Positions 44,094-56,300 of a stretch of DNA of 64,000 bases are shown one piece after another (positions within the stretch are counted from its first letter, which is position 1; every line of letters begins with the position of its first letter). A model generated the notes under the pieces. The model searched no databases. It saw only the letters and a list, made by a program, of their open reading frames with translations, and was not told the DNA's origin. The stretch comes from Patiriisocius marinistellae (lineage in GTDB: Bacteria; Bacteroidota; Bacteroidia; Flavobacteriales; Flavobacteriaceae): assembly GCF_009014635.1 (NCBI RefSeq), contig NZ_BKCF01000005.1, forward strand, positions 246,820-310,819. Reading direction: 5' to 3'. The position numbers were made by a program, and so were the translations under genes.

Positions 44094-44570
44094 ATGAAGT
44101 ACTTTTCTTACATATTAATCCTTCTTGTTTTTTATCCATTTTTTGGTTGTGATAATAATTTTATCGAAAAAAACCATATTGATGCAGATATTATTTTTCA
44201 TAGATCGCATGAGGCAAAAAAGAAAGAAGCACCCTTTAGCGATGTGGTGCAAGTAGGAAACACATTTTATCTTTCTGGTCAAATAGGGATAAATCATAAA
44301 ACCCGTGAGTTAGTTGATGGAGGTATAGTTGTAGAAACCACACAAACTCTAGAAAATATTAAAGCGGTTTTAAATCAACATCATCTAGAAATGACAGATG
44401 TTATAAAAGTAATGGTGGTGCTTGATGAAATTGAAGATTTTGCTATATTTAATAAAATATATGAAACATATTTCCCCCAAAAACCAGCAAGAACAACATT
44501 TGCCGTTCAAGATTTAGCCAAAGGTGCTAAAATTGAAATTGAAGTAATTGCCTTTAAAAGAATTAGGTAG
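44094..44570 (+). CDS. RidA-family lipoprotein (exported Rid domain)
   Basis: A 158-residue protein that starts with a lipoprotein signal (VFYPFFGC, Cys19), unlike normal cytosolic Rid proteins. The Rid domain follows: FSDVVQVGNTFYLSGQIGINHKTRELVDGGIVVETTQTLENIKAVLNQHHLEMTDVIKVMVVLDEIEDFAIFNKIYETYFPQKPARTTFAVQDLAKGAKIEIEVIAF. The conserved Arg in PARTTF, which binds the imine carboxylate, is present. Exported members are plausibly active on periplasmic substrates, but the role is unknown. Confidence 0.85.
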   Translation: MKYFSYILILLVFYPFFGCDNNFIEKNHIDADIIFHRSHEAKKKEAPFSDVVQVGNTFYLSGQIGINHKTRELVDGGIVVETTQTLENIKAVLNQHHLEMTDVIKVMVVLDEIEDFAIFNKIYETYFPQKPARTTFAVQDLAKGAKIEIEVIAFKRIR

Positions 44571-44582
44571 TATTGATTATAC

Positions 44583-44599
44583 ACAAAATATTATTTTGT
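44583..44599. repeat. Perfect 7-3-7 inverted repeat
   Basis: ACAAAAT-ATT-ATTTTGT lies 13 bases after the Rid lipoprotein stop. Without a T-run, it is at best a weak terminator or an RNA 3' end. Confidence 0.4.
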
Positions 44600-44724
44600 A
44601 GATAATAAGTTCGTGTCTACTGAACTTAAAGCTAGTAATCTATTAATATTTTTTTTAAAATTCGAAGAAGTTTTTTAGACTCATTCTTTAATTCTTTTAA
44701 ATTATGCAAGATATGCGAAAAGTG

Positions 44725-44732
44725 TACCTTTG
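44725..44732 (+). promoter_or_regulatory. Candidate -7 box (TACCTTTG) for queE
   Basis: TACCTTTG fits TANNTTTG and lies only five bases before the queE ATG (44738), giving a near-leaderless transcript. The -33 element is not clear. Confidence 0.45.
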
Positions 44733-44737
44733 TATTA

Positions 44738-45367
44738 ATGAAAATAGAGATTCAAGATAAGGTTGATAATGGTATTATGTTGCCATTGATGGAGGAGTTT
44801 TACACTATCCAAGGAGAAGGCTATCACAAAGGTACTGCTGCATATTTTATACGTGTAGGTGGTTGCGATGTAGGTTGCCACTGGTGTGATGTTAAAGAGA
44901 GTTGGAATCCTAAAAGTCATCCACCTACAGCTATTGAAAGTATTGTTGATAATGCGGTTAAGCACTCTAAAACCATAGTGATAACTGGTGGCGAGCCTTT
45001 AATGTGGGATATGAATCCACTAACAACGTTGTTAAAGTCAAAAGGTGTTGATACGCATATTGAAACAAGTGGTGCTTACGAGCTTTCCGGCACTTGGGAT
45101 TGGATTTGTTTATCTCCTAAAAAGCGTATGTTGCCTACTCAAAAAGTATATGAACAGGCACATGAGTTAAAAGTGATAATTTATAATAAAGATGATTTCC
45201 GCTTTGCCGAAGAGCAAGCTGCAAAAGTGAATAAGAAATGTAAACTTTTTTTACAGCCTGAATGGAGTAAAAGAGATACTGTTATTCCTCAAATTGTTGA
45301 TTATGTAATGGCAAACCCGCAATGGGTTGTGAGTTTACAGACACATAAATATTTAAATATTCCTTAA
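44738..45367 (+). CDS. queE: 7-carboxy-7-deazaguanine synthase QueE
   Basis: A 209-residue radical-SAM enzyme of queuosine (7-deazaguanine) synthesis. It contains YTIQGEGYHKGTAAYFIRVGGCDVGCHWCDVKESW with the cluster cysteines in CxxxCxxC spacing, and VITGGEPLMW for SAM and substrate binding. It turns 6-carboxytetrahydropterin into CDG. folE, the first pathway step, is also in this window (60.4 kb) but far away. The spacing CX3CX2C is the canonical radical-SAM one. Confidence 0.92.
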   Translation: MKIEIQDKVDNGIMLPLMEEFYTIQGEGYHKGTAAYFIRVGGCDVGCHWCDVKESWNPKSHPPTAIESIVDNAVKHSKTIVITGGEPLMWDMNPLTTLLKSKGVDTHIETSGAYELSGTWDWICLSPKKRMLPTQKVYEQAHELKVIIYNKDDFRFAEEQAAKVNKKCKLFLQPEWSKRDTVIPQIVDYVMANPQWVVSLQTHKYLNIP

Positions 45368-45408
45368 GTGTGTTTACTACATTATATTTGTAGGAATAAT
45401 TGATTTTT

Positions 45409-46125
45409 ATGAACTATAAAGTGCACGTACATAAAAAAATGCTAAGTATAGTTTTTGCTATTCTATTGCTGCTTAATGTATTTGTGATTTACCAATACTC
45501 TTTAGATTTTAGCAGGTTAATACGCTTAATAAGCAGTAGTGTATTATTGTGCACATTTTTATATTTTCAAGGGTATAAAAATACTATGATTACTATTGCG
45601 TTTGTAGGAATAGTGGTTAGTGATATTTTTATGTTACACTATGAGACTACACTATATAGTAATTTATATATGCTCATAAAAATGCTAGTATACATTATTA
45701 TTATAGTAGGCACGCTAAAAAAACTTTTTGTAGTTGAGGTTCCTGCTTACTTAAAAGTTTTTTCGGTACTATTATTTGGACTTAGTATGCTTTTAATTCA
45801 TTTTATGATAAGTTATCTAGACATAAGCCAAATCGATAATAGTACAGTGTGGTTATTTTATTTTATAGCATTAATTATGTTGGTAGGTGTTTTTGTAACT
45901 GGCTATTATTCTCATGTTTATGGATCAAGAAAAGCCTATTGCATATCGGTAAGTATGCTTTCCTTTGTAATATCTGACTGTGCGGCTTTTGTAGCTTATT
46001 ATTTAAATATAGAATACTTTTATTATATAGAAAGATCAATGTATTTGTACGGTTTATTCTATCTAGTGCATTATGTAAATAAAAGTATAAAAGAGGAGGA
46101 TATTTCCTTAATTAGAGAATGGTAA
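45409..46125 (+). CDS. Seven-helix membrane protein, YhhN/lysoplasmalogenase-like
   Basis: A 238-residue integral membrane protein with about seven helices and conserved-looking charged residues inside the membrane (VSDIFMLHY, ISDCAAF). The layout resembles YhhN-family lysoplasmalogenases, which have seven helices with paired acidic residues, but similarity is modest. The ATG at 45409 is preferred over a TTG at 45400. It follows queE by 41 bases and ends at a hairpin. Confidence 0.6.
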   Translation: MNYKVHVHKKMLSIVFAILLLLNVFVIYQYSLDFSRLIRLISSSVLLCTFLYFQGYKNTMITIAFVGIVVSDIFMLHYETTLYSNLYMLIKMLVYIIIIVGTLKKLFVVEVPAYLKVFSVLLFGLSMLLIHFMISYLDISQIDNSTVWLFYFIALIMLVGVFVTGYYSHVYGSRKAYCISVSMLSFVISDCAAFVAYYLNIEYFYYIERSMYLYGLFYLVHYVNKSIKEEDISLIREW

Positions 46126-46148
46126 AGATTGCATATAGAGAACACATA

Positions 46149-46192
46149 AAAATTCCCAAATCATAAGACATTCATCTTTGATTTAGGAATTT
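46149..46192. terminator. Terminator hairpin between convergent genes
   Basis: AAATTCC-C-AAATCA (46149 onward) pairs with TGATTT-A-GGAATTT (to 46192), interrupted by one C/A mismatch, between the membrane protein gene and the convergent DUF2911 gene. Confidence 0.65.
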
Positions 46193-46208
46193 ATATTTAG
46201 TTTTTAAA

Positions 46209-46757
46209 CTAATTAGTTTTTTTTAAATCTGTTGCTACAACAACGTCTCCCCATCCCATATACATTGTAGCTCCATCTTTTGACTCGTCAAATGCAATTG
46301 AAAAAGCTTCAAGATTAGTGTCACCTTTCATTACCTTTCCAGTAGTTCTTGCAACGTCCATTTTTTTATCATACGAGTAAGAACCCCAAACATTAGACGC
46401 TTTGTTAATTATAATTGTCCAAGTTTTATCTCCTGGTACTGTAAATAATGAATATGTGCCAGGTTGCACTAAAGTGCTTCCTACCATCATTGGTTTGTAG
46501 AACGTAATTTCGGCAGCTTCATTTGCACCTGTTCTCCATACTTTGTCATTAGGTGCTAATTTTGATAGCGCTCGTTCTTTAAGTTGAGGACGACTGTATT
46601 GTACTTTTACAAGTTTGCTAGATTCTTTGTAGTCTGAAGGATATGCTGCAACATCCATTGGGCTTTTATCAAGGCCTCTAAATTTTTGAGCAGTAGCCTC
46701 AGTAGTTGTTAAAAAGGTTACTGTAAGTGCCAATAAAGCAATCATAATTTTTTTCAT
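46209..46757 (-). CDS. DUF2911-family exported protein
   Basis: A 182-residue protein with a signal peptide (TTTEATAQ) and the DUF2911 core: LVKVQYSRPQLKERALSKLAPNDKVWRTGANEAAEITFYKPMMVGSTLVQPGTYSLFTVPGDKTWTIIINK. DUF2911 proteins are common exported proteins of Bacteroidota with unknown function. Fits family length. Divergent from gyrB across a 343-base gap, so a shared regulatory region is possible. Confidence 0.88.
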   Translation of the reverse strand: MKKIMIALLALTVTFLTTTEATAQKFRGLDKSPMDVAAYPSDYKESSKLVKVQYSRPQLKERALSKLAPNDKVWRTGANEAAEITFYKPMMVGSTLVQPGTYSLFTVPGDKTWTIIINKASNVWGSYSYDKKMDVARTTGKVMKGDTNLEAFSIAFDESKDGATMYMGWGDVVVATDLKKTN

Positions 46758-46992
46758 AATAAATTGATTTTAGTTTTTAAAGATAAAAGGATTTTAAAGG
46801 CTTAAATGTTATTGCAATCATAAAATATAAGTGTTATCCTTTCTTTTTTTGACTCATTAATTATACAAAACTTACAAGTTGTTTTTCTTCTGAAATTTAA
46901 CTCCATTAAAAAAGCTAGGTTTTACACAATGTTTTGTTAATAACTTAACCCCTAAAAACTACCGAAATCCCTCGTTTTGGTGTGGGTTTGGT

Positions 46993-47000
46993 TATATTTG
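46993..47000 (+). promoter_or_regulatory. Candidate -7 box (TATATTTG) for gyrB
   Basis: TATATTTG fits TANNTTTG and lies 100 bases before gyrB start; TTTG occurs upstream (46976-46979), but the spacing of 13 is short. The 10-base motif (47057-47066) lies between box and start. The remaining 343-base gap (46758-47100) shows nothing else. Confidence 0.45.
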
Positions 47001-47094
47001 TTTCGCTTCGAAAAAAAGGGTCTTAAATGGCTTTAAAAAGGTTTCAAGTCTTTAAAATTTCCGAAGCAAAAACAACGATTATTATACAAGCTAA

Positions 47095-49041
<1,947 letters not shown>

Positions 49042-49067
49042 TTTTTCTTCGGAAATTTAAAACAATT

Positions 49068-49106
49068 AAAACCTCTGCTGCTATTAAATAGTAACAGAGG
49101 TTTTTT
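49068..49106 (+). terminator. Intrinsic terminator after gyrB
   Basis: AAAACCTCTG (49068-49077) pairs with CAGAGGTTTT (49095-49104), with an inner CTAT/ATAG stem, and is followed by T residues. It lies 27 bases past the gyrB stop. Confidence 0.85.
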
Positions 49107-49239
49107 AGTTATTATACGTTTTTGTGTTTTTGAAATTTAAGAGTATTAGAAGCCAATTTATATTTTGGATGTTTAGATTTTAGAGAAAATCATACTAATA
49201 TATAAATAGCAACGTTTTTTTTATCAAACAAACCTAATT

Positions 49240-50265
49240 ATGAAAAGGCTATTTATAGTACCCCTATTATTTGCAGTAGCGACTATTAATGCGCAACAAA
49301 ATATTGAAGACCTCCTTGCTGCTGGTGTTGAAGATGCGCAACGCTATACCTCAAATTATATCGCACCCGCTGCTGAGGCAATGATGTACAGCACGTCAAA
49401 CGGATGGATTCAAACAGCCGAATCTAAAAAGCCATTAAAATTTGAAATTTCATTCGTAGCAAATGCAACATTTAGTAATGATGAAAACAGAGAGTTTTTA
49501 TTAAATACTAATGAGTATAATAACCTACAATTTAGAGATGGTAGTACTTCAAAGATGGTCGCAACAGCACTCGGAGAAAACGATCCAGATATCATAGTTT
49601 TTGCCGAAGTAAGTAACATAGTTCCTGGTTTGCCTAATGAAGAAGTTGAGTTCGAATTGCCACAGGGATTAGCCTCTGCAGATGTAAATATAGTGCCAAG
49701 TGCTTTTTTACAAGCTCGTTTAGGATTATTTAGTGGAGCCGAAATTAAGGCAAGATATTTTCCTAAAGTGGAACAAGAAGATGTAAAACTTGGACTTTAC
49801 GGAGTAGGGCTTCAATATGAATTTACAAAATTATTGCCAGCAGATAAAATATTTCCTATTGCTATTGCAGGAGTAGTAGGGTACACTCATCTAGATGCTA
49901 ATTACGATTTTACAGATACCGATATTATCGATGGTGAAAATCAGCAATTTGATGTCCAGCAAGATAGTTATGTGTTTCAATTGCAAGCATCAACTAAGCT
50001 ACCCATATTTAATGTTTATGGTGGTGTGGGGTATTTAACAGGGACTTCAGATTTTGGAGTGCTGGGTACGTATCGTGTTAGAGCGGGGATTCCTTTATTT
50101 GAGTCAACGAGTACTTTTACAAATCCATTTTCAATTTCTCAAAAAATTTCGGGCGTTCGAGCAAATGTAGGAGCACATTTAAAACTTGGTTTCTTTAAGT
50201 TTAATGTAGATTACACGCTTTCAGAATTTAATTCGCTTTCAGCAGGGCTTAATTTTGGAATTTAA
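49240..50265 (+). CDS. Outer-membrane-type beta-barrel protein (DUF6588-like)
   Basis: A 341-residue exported protein with a signal peptide (ATINAQ). The rest consists of alternating beta strands ending in FNVDYTLSEFNSLSAGLNFGI, with terminal aromatic/Ile, a barrel-like ending. The start NIEDLLAAGVEDAQRYTSNYIAPAAEAMMYSTSNGW matches the DUF6588 type. Function unknown, probably an outer-membrane pore or structural protein. It stands alone, separated from gyrB by a terminator. Confidence 0.75.
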   Translation: MKRLFIVPLLFAVATINAQQNIEDLLAAGVEDAQRYTSNYIAPAAEAMMYSTSNGWIQTAESKKPLKFEISFVANATFSNDENREFLLNTNEYNNLQFRDGSTSKMVATALGENDPDIIVFAEVSNIVPGLPNEEVEFELPQGLASADVNIVPSAFLQARLGLFSGAEIKARYFPKVEQEDVKLGLYGVGLQYEFTKLLPADKIFPIAIAGVVGYTHLDANYDFTDTDIIDGENQQFDVQQDSYVFQLQASTKLPIFNVYGGVGYLTGTSDFGVLGTYRVRAGIPLFESTSTFTNPFSISQKISGVRANVGAHLKLGFFKFNVDYTLSEFNSLSAGLNFGI

Positions 50266-50452
50266 ATAATTTAAGTTATTCATTTTGGTTAAAGTACACT
50301 TCTAAAATTGTGTTAATTAAGGTCTGATAAAACGCAGAGAAATTGTATTTTTACATGAAATTTCAGCAGTCCTTCTTCTACGGAAATTTGAGCTGACTGA
50401 AACATATAATTTACTAATTAACGTTGTGAAAACAACCAAAATAAAATTACAC

Positions 50453-51379
50453 ATGAAAATTACAGTTGTTGGTGCCGGAGCAGTAGGCGCAAGTTGTGCA
50501 GAGTATATTGCTATTAAAAATTTTGCAAGTGAAGTTGTACTTGTTGATATCAAAGAAGGGTTTGCTGAAGGTAAAGCGATGGACTTGATGCAAACGGCTT
50601 CCTTAAATGGTTTTGATACCCGTATCGTAGGTTCAACGAGCGATTATAGCAAAACAGCCAACAGTGATATTTGTGTTATTACAAGTGGAATTCCACGTAA
50701 ACCGGGAATGACTCGTGAAGAGTTGATAGGCATCAATGCGGGCATCGTAAAAGATGTTTCGGCTAGTTTGGTGAAACACTCTCCAAATACAATTTTAATC
50801 GTTGTGAGTAATCCAATGGATACCATGACATACTTGGCTCATAAAACAACAGGGTTGCCAAAAAACAGAATTATAGGAATGGGCGGTGCTCTCGACAGCG
50901 CACGTTTTAAATACCGATTGGCCGAAGCCCTCGAAGCTCCCATAAGTGATGTTGACGGAATGGTGATTGGTGGTCACAGCGATAAAGGAATGGTACCATT
51001 AACACGTCTAGCTACGAGAAATAGTGTGCCGGTAACCGAGTTTATCTCTCAAGACCGTCTTGACGAAGTGAGAGAGGCAACTAAAGTAGGAGGTGCGACA
51101 TTAACGGGATTATTAGGTACATCTGCTTGGTATGCACCAGGTGCTGCGGTATCTGGATTAGTACAAGCGATTGCTTGTGACCAGAAAAAAATCTTTCCAT
51201 GTTCAGTTTTATTAGAAGGTGAATATGGACTGAATGACCTTTGTATAGGTGTGCCAGTTGTATTAGGTAAAAACGGTATAGAGAAAATAGTAGACATCAA
51301 ATTGACCGAGGCCGAGAGAACGCATTTAAAAGAAAGTGCAGAGGGAGTAAGTGCCACTAATGGATTGCTTGAGTTGTAG
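50453..51379 (+). CDS. mdh: Malate dehydrogenase (LDH-like)
   Basis: A 308-residue NAD-dependent enzyme that interconverts malate and oxaloacetate in the TCA cycle. ITVVGAGAVGASCAEY is the NAD loop, GIPRKPGMTREELI has the substrate-selecting Arg, VSNPMDTMTY and GMVIGGHSDKGMVP (catalytic His) are intact. Start is ATG at 50453 (MKITVVGAGAVG), as a GTG at 50426 would add nine residues without family support. It ends at a clear terminator. Confidence 0.95.
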   Translation: MKITVVGAGAVGASCAEYIAIKNFASEVVLVDIKEGFAEGKAMDLMQTASLNGFDTRIVGSTSDYSKTANSDICVITSGIPRKPGMTREELIGINAGIVKDVSASLVKHSPNTILIVVSNPMDTMTYLAHKTTGLPKNRIIGMGGALDSARFKYRLAEALEAPISDVDGMVIGGHSDKGMVPLTRLATRNSVPVTEFISQDRLDEVREATKVGGATLTGLLGTSAWYAPGAAVSGLVQAIACDQKKIFPCSVLLEGEYGLNDLCIGVPVVLGKNGIEKIVDIKLTEAERTHLKESAEGVSATNGLLEL

Positions 51380-51398
51380 ATTTTATAACATAAATTTG

Positions 51399-51436
51399 AA
51401 AGCCTGTTAAATACAAAATTTAACAGGCTTTTTTTT
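51399..51436 (+). terminator. Intrinsic terminator after mdh
   Basis: A perfect 14-base stem (51399-51412 with 51418-51431) around loop ACAAA, followed by T residues. Confidence 0.92.
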
Positions 51437-51453
51437 GTGGGTAGAAGATTTAA

Positions 51454-52337
51454 TTATTCAATAATCATTTTATGTGTTTCAACAGACCCATTGTCATTTT
51501 TAATTGAAACAAAATATACCCCTGTCGCAAATGTTGATACATCAATATTTATGCTCTCGTCAACAAAACCAGATTGTGATTGCAACTGTGTTCCTTGCAT
51601 GGAATATATGTTGATTTCTAGTTGCTCCGTCATACTTGTTTTAGTAGTAATTATTACTGTGTCATTTGCAGGATTGGGATACAGGGAAAAAAGGGTTTCT
51701 TGTTTTTCTGTAACGTTTAAATACAATCCTCAGAGTACACAAAATTTGCTTCAATATTCCATAAATTATAAGGGTGTTCATTGTTGTTTGCGGCTATTTC
51801 GTCATCGACAATCACGCAGTCCAAGAATATTAAACCATCATCGCAACATGTAAAATTAATTGTTAATATAGTATTGTTGCCATTTTTTAAATTGAGTTCT
51901 TCTAAAAAAAACAAATCTTCGCTATATACCTCTTCTAAGTTTACATTGTTACTTAAATCTAGCGAGGTAATTAAGAGATTTTCGCCTCCGGTATTACTTA
52001 TATATAGCTCCCTTAACTGGAAGTTGTTAGTTAAATTTATAGCGGTTAAATCCTTATTATTAACATTTAAAATTTCTAAAGATGTAAAGTCTTCAATACC
52101 AGTTATGTCTTCAGCTCCTTGCTGTGAAAGGTCAAGTTCTACAACAGTGTTAACATCACTGGTTAATACTTGCCCGTTTATAATGCCATCGCTATCGATG
52201 CCTAAATTAATAAGTGCCTGTTCAAAAAATGGGTCGGGAATTGTTGTTGTTTGGGCGGTAAGTAAAGTGGATATGGACAATATAAATATCATCGATAATA
52301 ACCATTTGTTATAATTTGAAAATGTAAAATATCTCAT
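51454..52337 (-). pseudogene. Leucine-rich-repeat protein with T9SS C-terminal domain, frameshifted
   Basis: Read on minus, 206 residues run from 52337 to a TAA at 51717 with signal peptide (LSISTLLTAQ), then leucine-rich repeat-like turns (VVELDLSQQG, LEILNVNNKDLTAINL). The next frame continues directly with YLNVTEKQETLFSLYPNPANDTVIITT and the rest of a type IX secretion C-terminal sorting domain ending KMIIE. The switch lies at TTGTATTTAAAC, where loss of one base would explain the break. The reading is a one-base frameshift or sequencing error; intact, it would be a roughly 290-residue secreted protein. Confidence 0.8.
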
Positions 52338-52473
52338 ATTGTATGGCGTTTTCTGTTACCATATAAACTTGGGAGTTTGTTTAAAATTAATGAATTAAAT
52401 GCTACTATTACCAGCTTTTTTTTGTTATTCGATATACATCTACGACATCTCTCTAAAGTTGCTCATTTTTAAT

Positions 52474-52481
52474 TATATTTG
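52474..52481 (+). promoter_or_regulatory. Candidate -7 box (TATATTTG)
   Basis: TATATTTG matches TANNTTTG and lies five bases before the ATG at 52487, again implying a very short leader. No clear -33 TTTG at 19 bases. Confidence 0.45.
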
Positions 52482-52486
52482 GCGCG

Positions 52487-53098
52487 ATGAAATTTAAATG
52501 GTTCATACCGTTATTATTCACTGTCTTGGTCGCGGTTGGCGTGAGCATAGACAAAGGTGCGGTACGCAATCAAGAAATTGTTGTGGAGTTTGGTGTGAGC
52601 CAAATTTTAAATGAAACCAACCAGAATACAATTTCAAAAGTTACTGCACAGTTAGAGCGCATAGGAGTTCAAAACATTGCTGTTGAAAAAGCGGTAAATG
52701 GAAAAGTAACAATTAGTTATCACAGCACACTCGATGCGGCGCAAGTGAAGCGCATGTTGACTTTGGAAATGAGCAGTGCATTGTACCTTGGGAGTATTAA
52801 TGGTAACATACCGTTAGAATTTCCTTCGGAAGATACACAGAACACATACAAACTAGACGTTCACGAAATTCAAAACAGTAGCGATACCGAAAGAGGTCTT
52901 GATGGTACGATAGTCCAATTTGAAACAAAAGTACTTCGGTTTTCTACGCATAATGTTTATTTTTCAAGCCCTGAGGTTATAAATTTAGGTAAGGATAATA
53001 GCGATGCCATTTCTTATATTTCTAATAGAATTAACGACATTGCTTTTCAATGTAATGCACATAATAATCCTGAGGTGCGCGCTGGCCCACTAAGCTAA
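52487..53098 (+). CDS. Hypothetical exported protein upstream of secDF
   Basis: A 203-residue protein with an N-terminal membrane/signal segment (WFIPLLFTVLVAVGV). The mature part looks like an alpha/beta fold: QEIVVEFGVSQILNETNQNTISKVTAQLERIGVQNIAVEKAVNGKVTISYHSTLDAAQVKRML, which resembles the peptidyl-carrier or SecD-type periplasmic beta-alpha-beta module. No family is recognised. It lies 236 bases before secDF on the same strand. Function unknown. Confidence 0.6.
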   Translation: MKFKWFIPLLFTVLVAVGVSIDKGAVRNQEIVVEFGVSQILNETNQNTISKVTAQLERIGVQNIAVEKAVNGKVTISYHSTLDAAQVKRMLTLEMSSALYLGSINGNIPLEFPSEDTQNTYKLDVHEIQNSSDTERGLDGTIVQFETKVLRFSTHNVYFSSPEVINLGKDNSDAISYISNRINDIAFQCNAHNNPEVRAGPLS

Positions 53099-53334
53099 GG
53101 GAATAACAATCAACGATGCTTTTTATTCTGAAAAAGCGTCTCTCATAAAACTACAAATTAAAATTTATAATAAAGCTACGCTTAAACGCGCGGTTTGTTT
53201 AATGTTCATTTTAATCAAGGTTGTCACATTTCAGAAGATAACCACACACTTATAATTTATAATAAAATCATTGTCTAATCGCGCGATAGATAGTAAATTC
53301 GCCCGATTTTAAAACTAAAATTAAAACCCAAAAA

Positions 53335-56300
53335 ATGACAAATAAAGGACTTATTACAGTTTTTGCGGTATTGTTTGGATTGGTTAGTTTATACCAATTA
53401 TCATACACATACTTAGCAAATAAAGTAGAGGACGAGGCGGCAACTTTTGCGCAGTCAAAATTTTCTAAAGACCAACCTAAAGAGAGAGCTGCCGCTGAGG
53501 TTGCTTACTTAGATAGTGTTGCAGGAAACCCAATTATGATGGGTATCGATTACAAAACTGCTAAAGAAAAGGAGCTTAATAAAGGTCTTGACTTAAAAGG
53601 TGGTATTAATGTAATCCTTCAAATTAGTGTAAAAGATATCCTTAAAGGATTAGCAAATAACACCAAGGACCCTGCTTTTAATCAAGCTCTTGATGCTGCA
53701 GATGAGCGTCAAAAAGATGCGCAAGAAACATACCTTGAGTCTTTCTATGCTTCTTTTGAGGCATTAGATGGTGAGAATAATCTTGCGTCTCCAGATATCT
53801 TTTTCAACAAAAATCTTGAAGATGATATTGATGCATCTATGAGTAACAATGATGTTAAAACCGTTATTGATAGAAAAATTGATGAGTCTATTACATCTGC
53901 TTTTGAGGTATTGCGTAAGCGTATTGATAAGTTTGGGGTAACTCAACCTAACATTCAACGTTTAGGTAGTTCTGCTCGTATTTTAGTAGAATTGCCAGGA
54001 GCTAAAGATGTTGAGCGTGTTTCAAAATTATTACAAAGTACAGCTCAATTAGAGTTTTGGGATGTATATAAGTTTGAAGACATGTTTGGTTTCTTACAAC
54101 AAGCAAATGGTAAAGTTGCTGAACTGGAAGCTGCAAAATCTCCAGCTAATGAAGCTGCTGATGAGGAAGTAGCTGAAACTGTGCAAGACTCAACTGCTAC
54201 CGAAGGTGATGACATTAGTGAGCTTCTTGATGGTGAAAAAGTTGATGAGTCAAATGACGATGTTGAAAAGCAAAACCCAATTTTCTTCAAAATGGTGTCT
54301 CAAGGATTTGCTGGACGTCCTGTTCTAGGAACTTTTCAAGTTAAAGATACTGCTTCTATAAATGCATATTTACGTATGCCACAAGTAAGAGCGTTATTGT
54401 CACAAGAGCAACGTTTTACAAAGTTTGTATGGGAAAAGCCAGTTGATGTTGAGGTTGTAAGAGATGGGAATGAAGAGACATTAACTACTACAGGTCTTTA
54501 CGCAATAAGAGGAAATCGTGAAATGACTCCGCCGCTTTCTGGAGGTGTGGTGACAGATGCTGCTCAAACGTATGACCAGTTTAGTAATGTTGCTGTATCA
54601 ATGCAGATGAATGGTAAAGGAGCTAAGATTTGGGAAGAAATGACCAAAAATGCAAATACAAATGGTTCTCAAATTGCAATTGTGCTTGATGATATTGTTT
54701 ACTCTGCGCCAGGTGTTACATCACCAGGAGGTATTGCAGGTGGACGTTCAGAAATTACTGGAGACTTTAATATTACAGAAGGACAAGATTTAGCAAACGT
54801 ACTTCGTGCTGGTAAATTACCTGCGAGTGCAGATATAATTCAAGCAGAAGTTGTAGGTCCTACTTTAGGTGCTGAAGCTATTAATAGTGGTATGATTTCA
54901 TTCTTGATTGCCCTTGCATTAGTGTTAATATGGATGATTTTTTACTATGGAAAAGCCGGAGCATTTGCTGATGTTGCCTTAGCTGTGAATATTTTATTCA
55001 TATTTGGTGTCTTAGCAGGTCTTGGAGCTGTATTAACATTACCTGGTATAGCAGGTATTGTATTAACAATTGGTATTTCGGTAGATGCTAACGTACTTAT
55101 ATTTGAGCGTATTAGAGAGGAACTTGGAAAAGGAAAATCTCAAAAAGATGCTATTAAAGATGGTTTCCAGAATGCGTTATCTTCTATTCTTGATGCAAAC
55201 ATTACTACGGCACTTACGGGTATTATTCTTTTAGTATTTGGAACAGGACCTATTCAAGGTTTCGCAACTACATTATTGATTGGTATTTTAACGTCATTGT
55301 TTACTGCAATTTTTATTACAAGATTGTTTATCGATAGTTATACTAAAAATGGTAAACCTTTACATTTCTCAACAGGAGCAACTAAAAACTTGTTTAAGAA
55401 TGTAAATATCAATTTCCTTGGAAAGCGTAAAATGGCTTACATTATTTCGGGAATATTAATTGCTTTAAGTTTAGGTTCATTATTTACAAATGGTCTTAAT
55501 CAAGGTGTGGATTTTGTTGGAGGACGTACGTACACCGTTCGTTTTGCACAAGATGTTGATGCGCCTACAGTAACTAAAGATCTTATTGCTCAATTTGAAA
55601 GTGCTGAGGCTAAAACCTATGGTGGTAATAATCAATTAAAGATAACTACTAAGTATAAAGTTGATGAAACAGGTGCTGATGTAGATCAAGAAATCCAGTC
55701 TATGTTATACACAGCTGTTAAATCTCACTTGCCAACAGGAATGACTGAAGAGGAATTTAAAGGTGATAATGATGATAAAGTAGCTGGAATTATGGAGTAC
55801 TACAAAGTGAGTCCTTCAATTGCAGATGACATTAAAAAAGATTCATTCTGGGCTGTATTTGGTTCGTTAATAGTAGTGTTCTTGTATATTTTATTACGTT
55901 TTAGAAGATGGCAGTTTAGTCTAGGTGCTGTTGCCGCTGTATTCCATGATGTATTAATTGTGTTAGGAGTGTTCTCATTAACACAGAGTATTATGCCATT
56001 TAGTATGGAAATTGACCAATCATTTATTGCAGCTATTCTTACAGTAATTGGTTATTCATTAAATGATACCGTGGTTGTTTTTGACCGTATTAGAGAGTAC
56101 TTTAATGATAATCCATCTTGGGGCTTTGGTAATGTAATTAATAAAGCCTTAAACAGTACATTAAGTCGTACGTTGAATACATCATTAACAACATTGATTG
56201 TATTGTTATGTATCTTTTTAATTGGAGCAGAGTCTATCCGTGGACTAATCTTTGCATTAATGGTAGGTGTAATCGTGGGTACGTACTCATCATTATTCAT

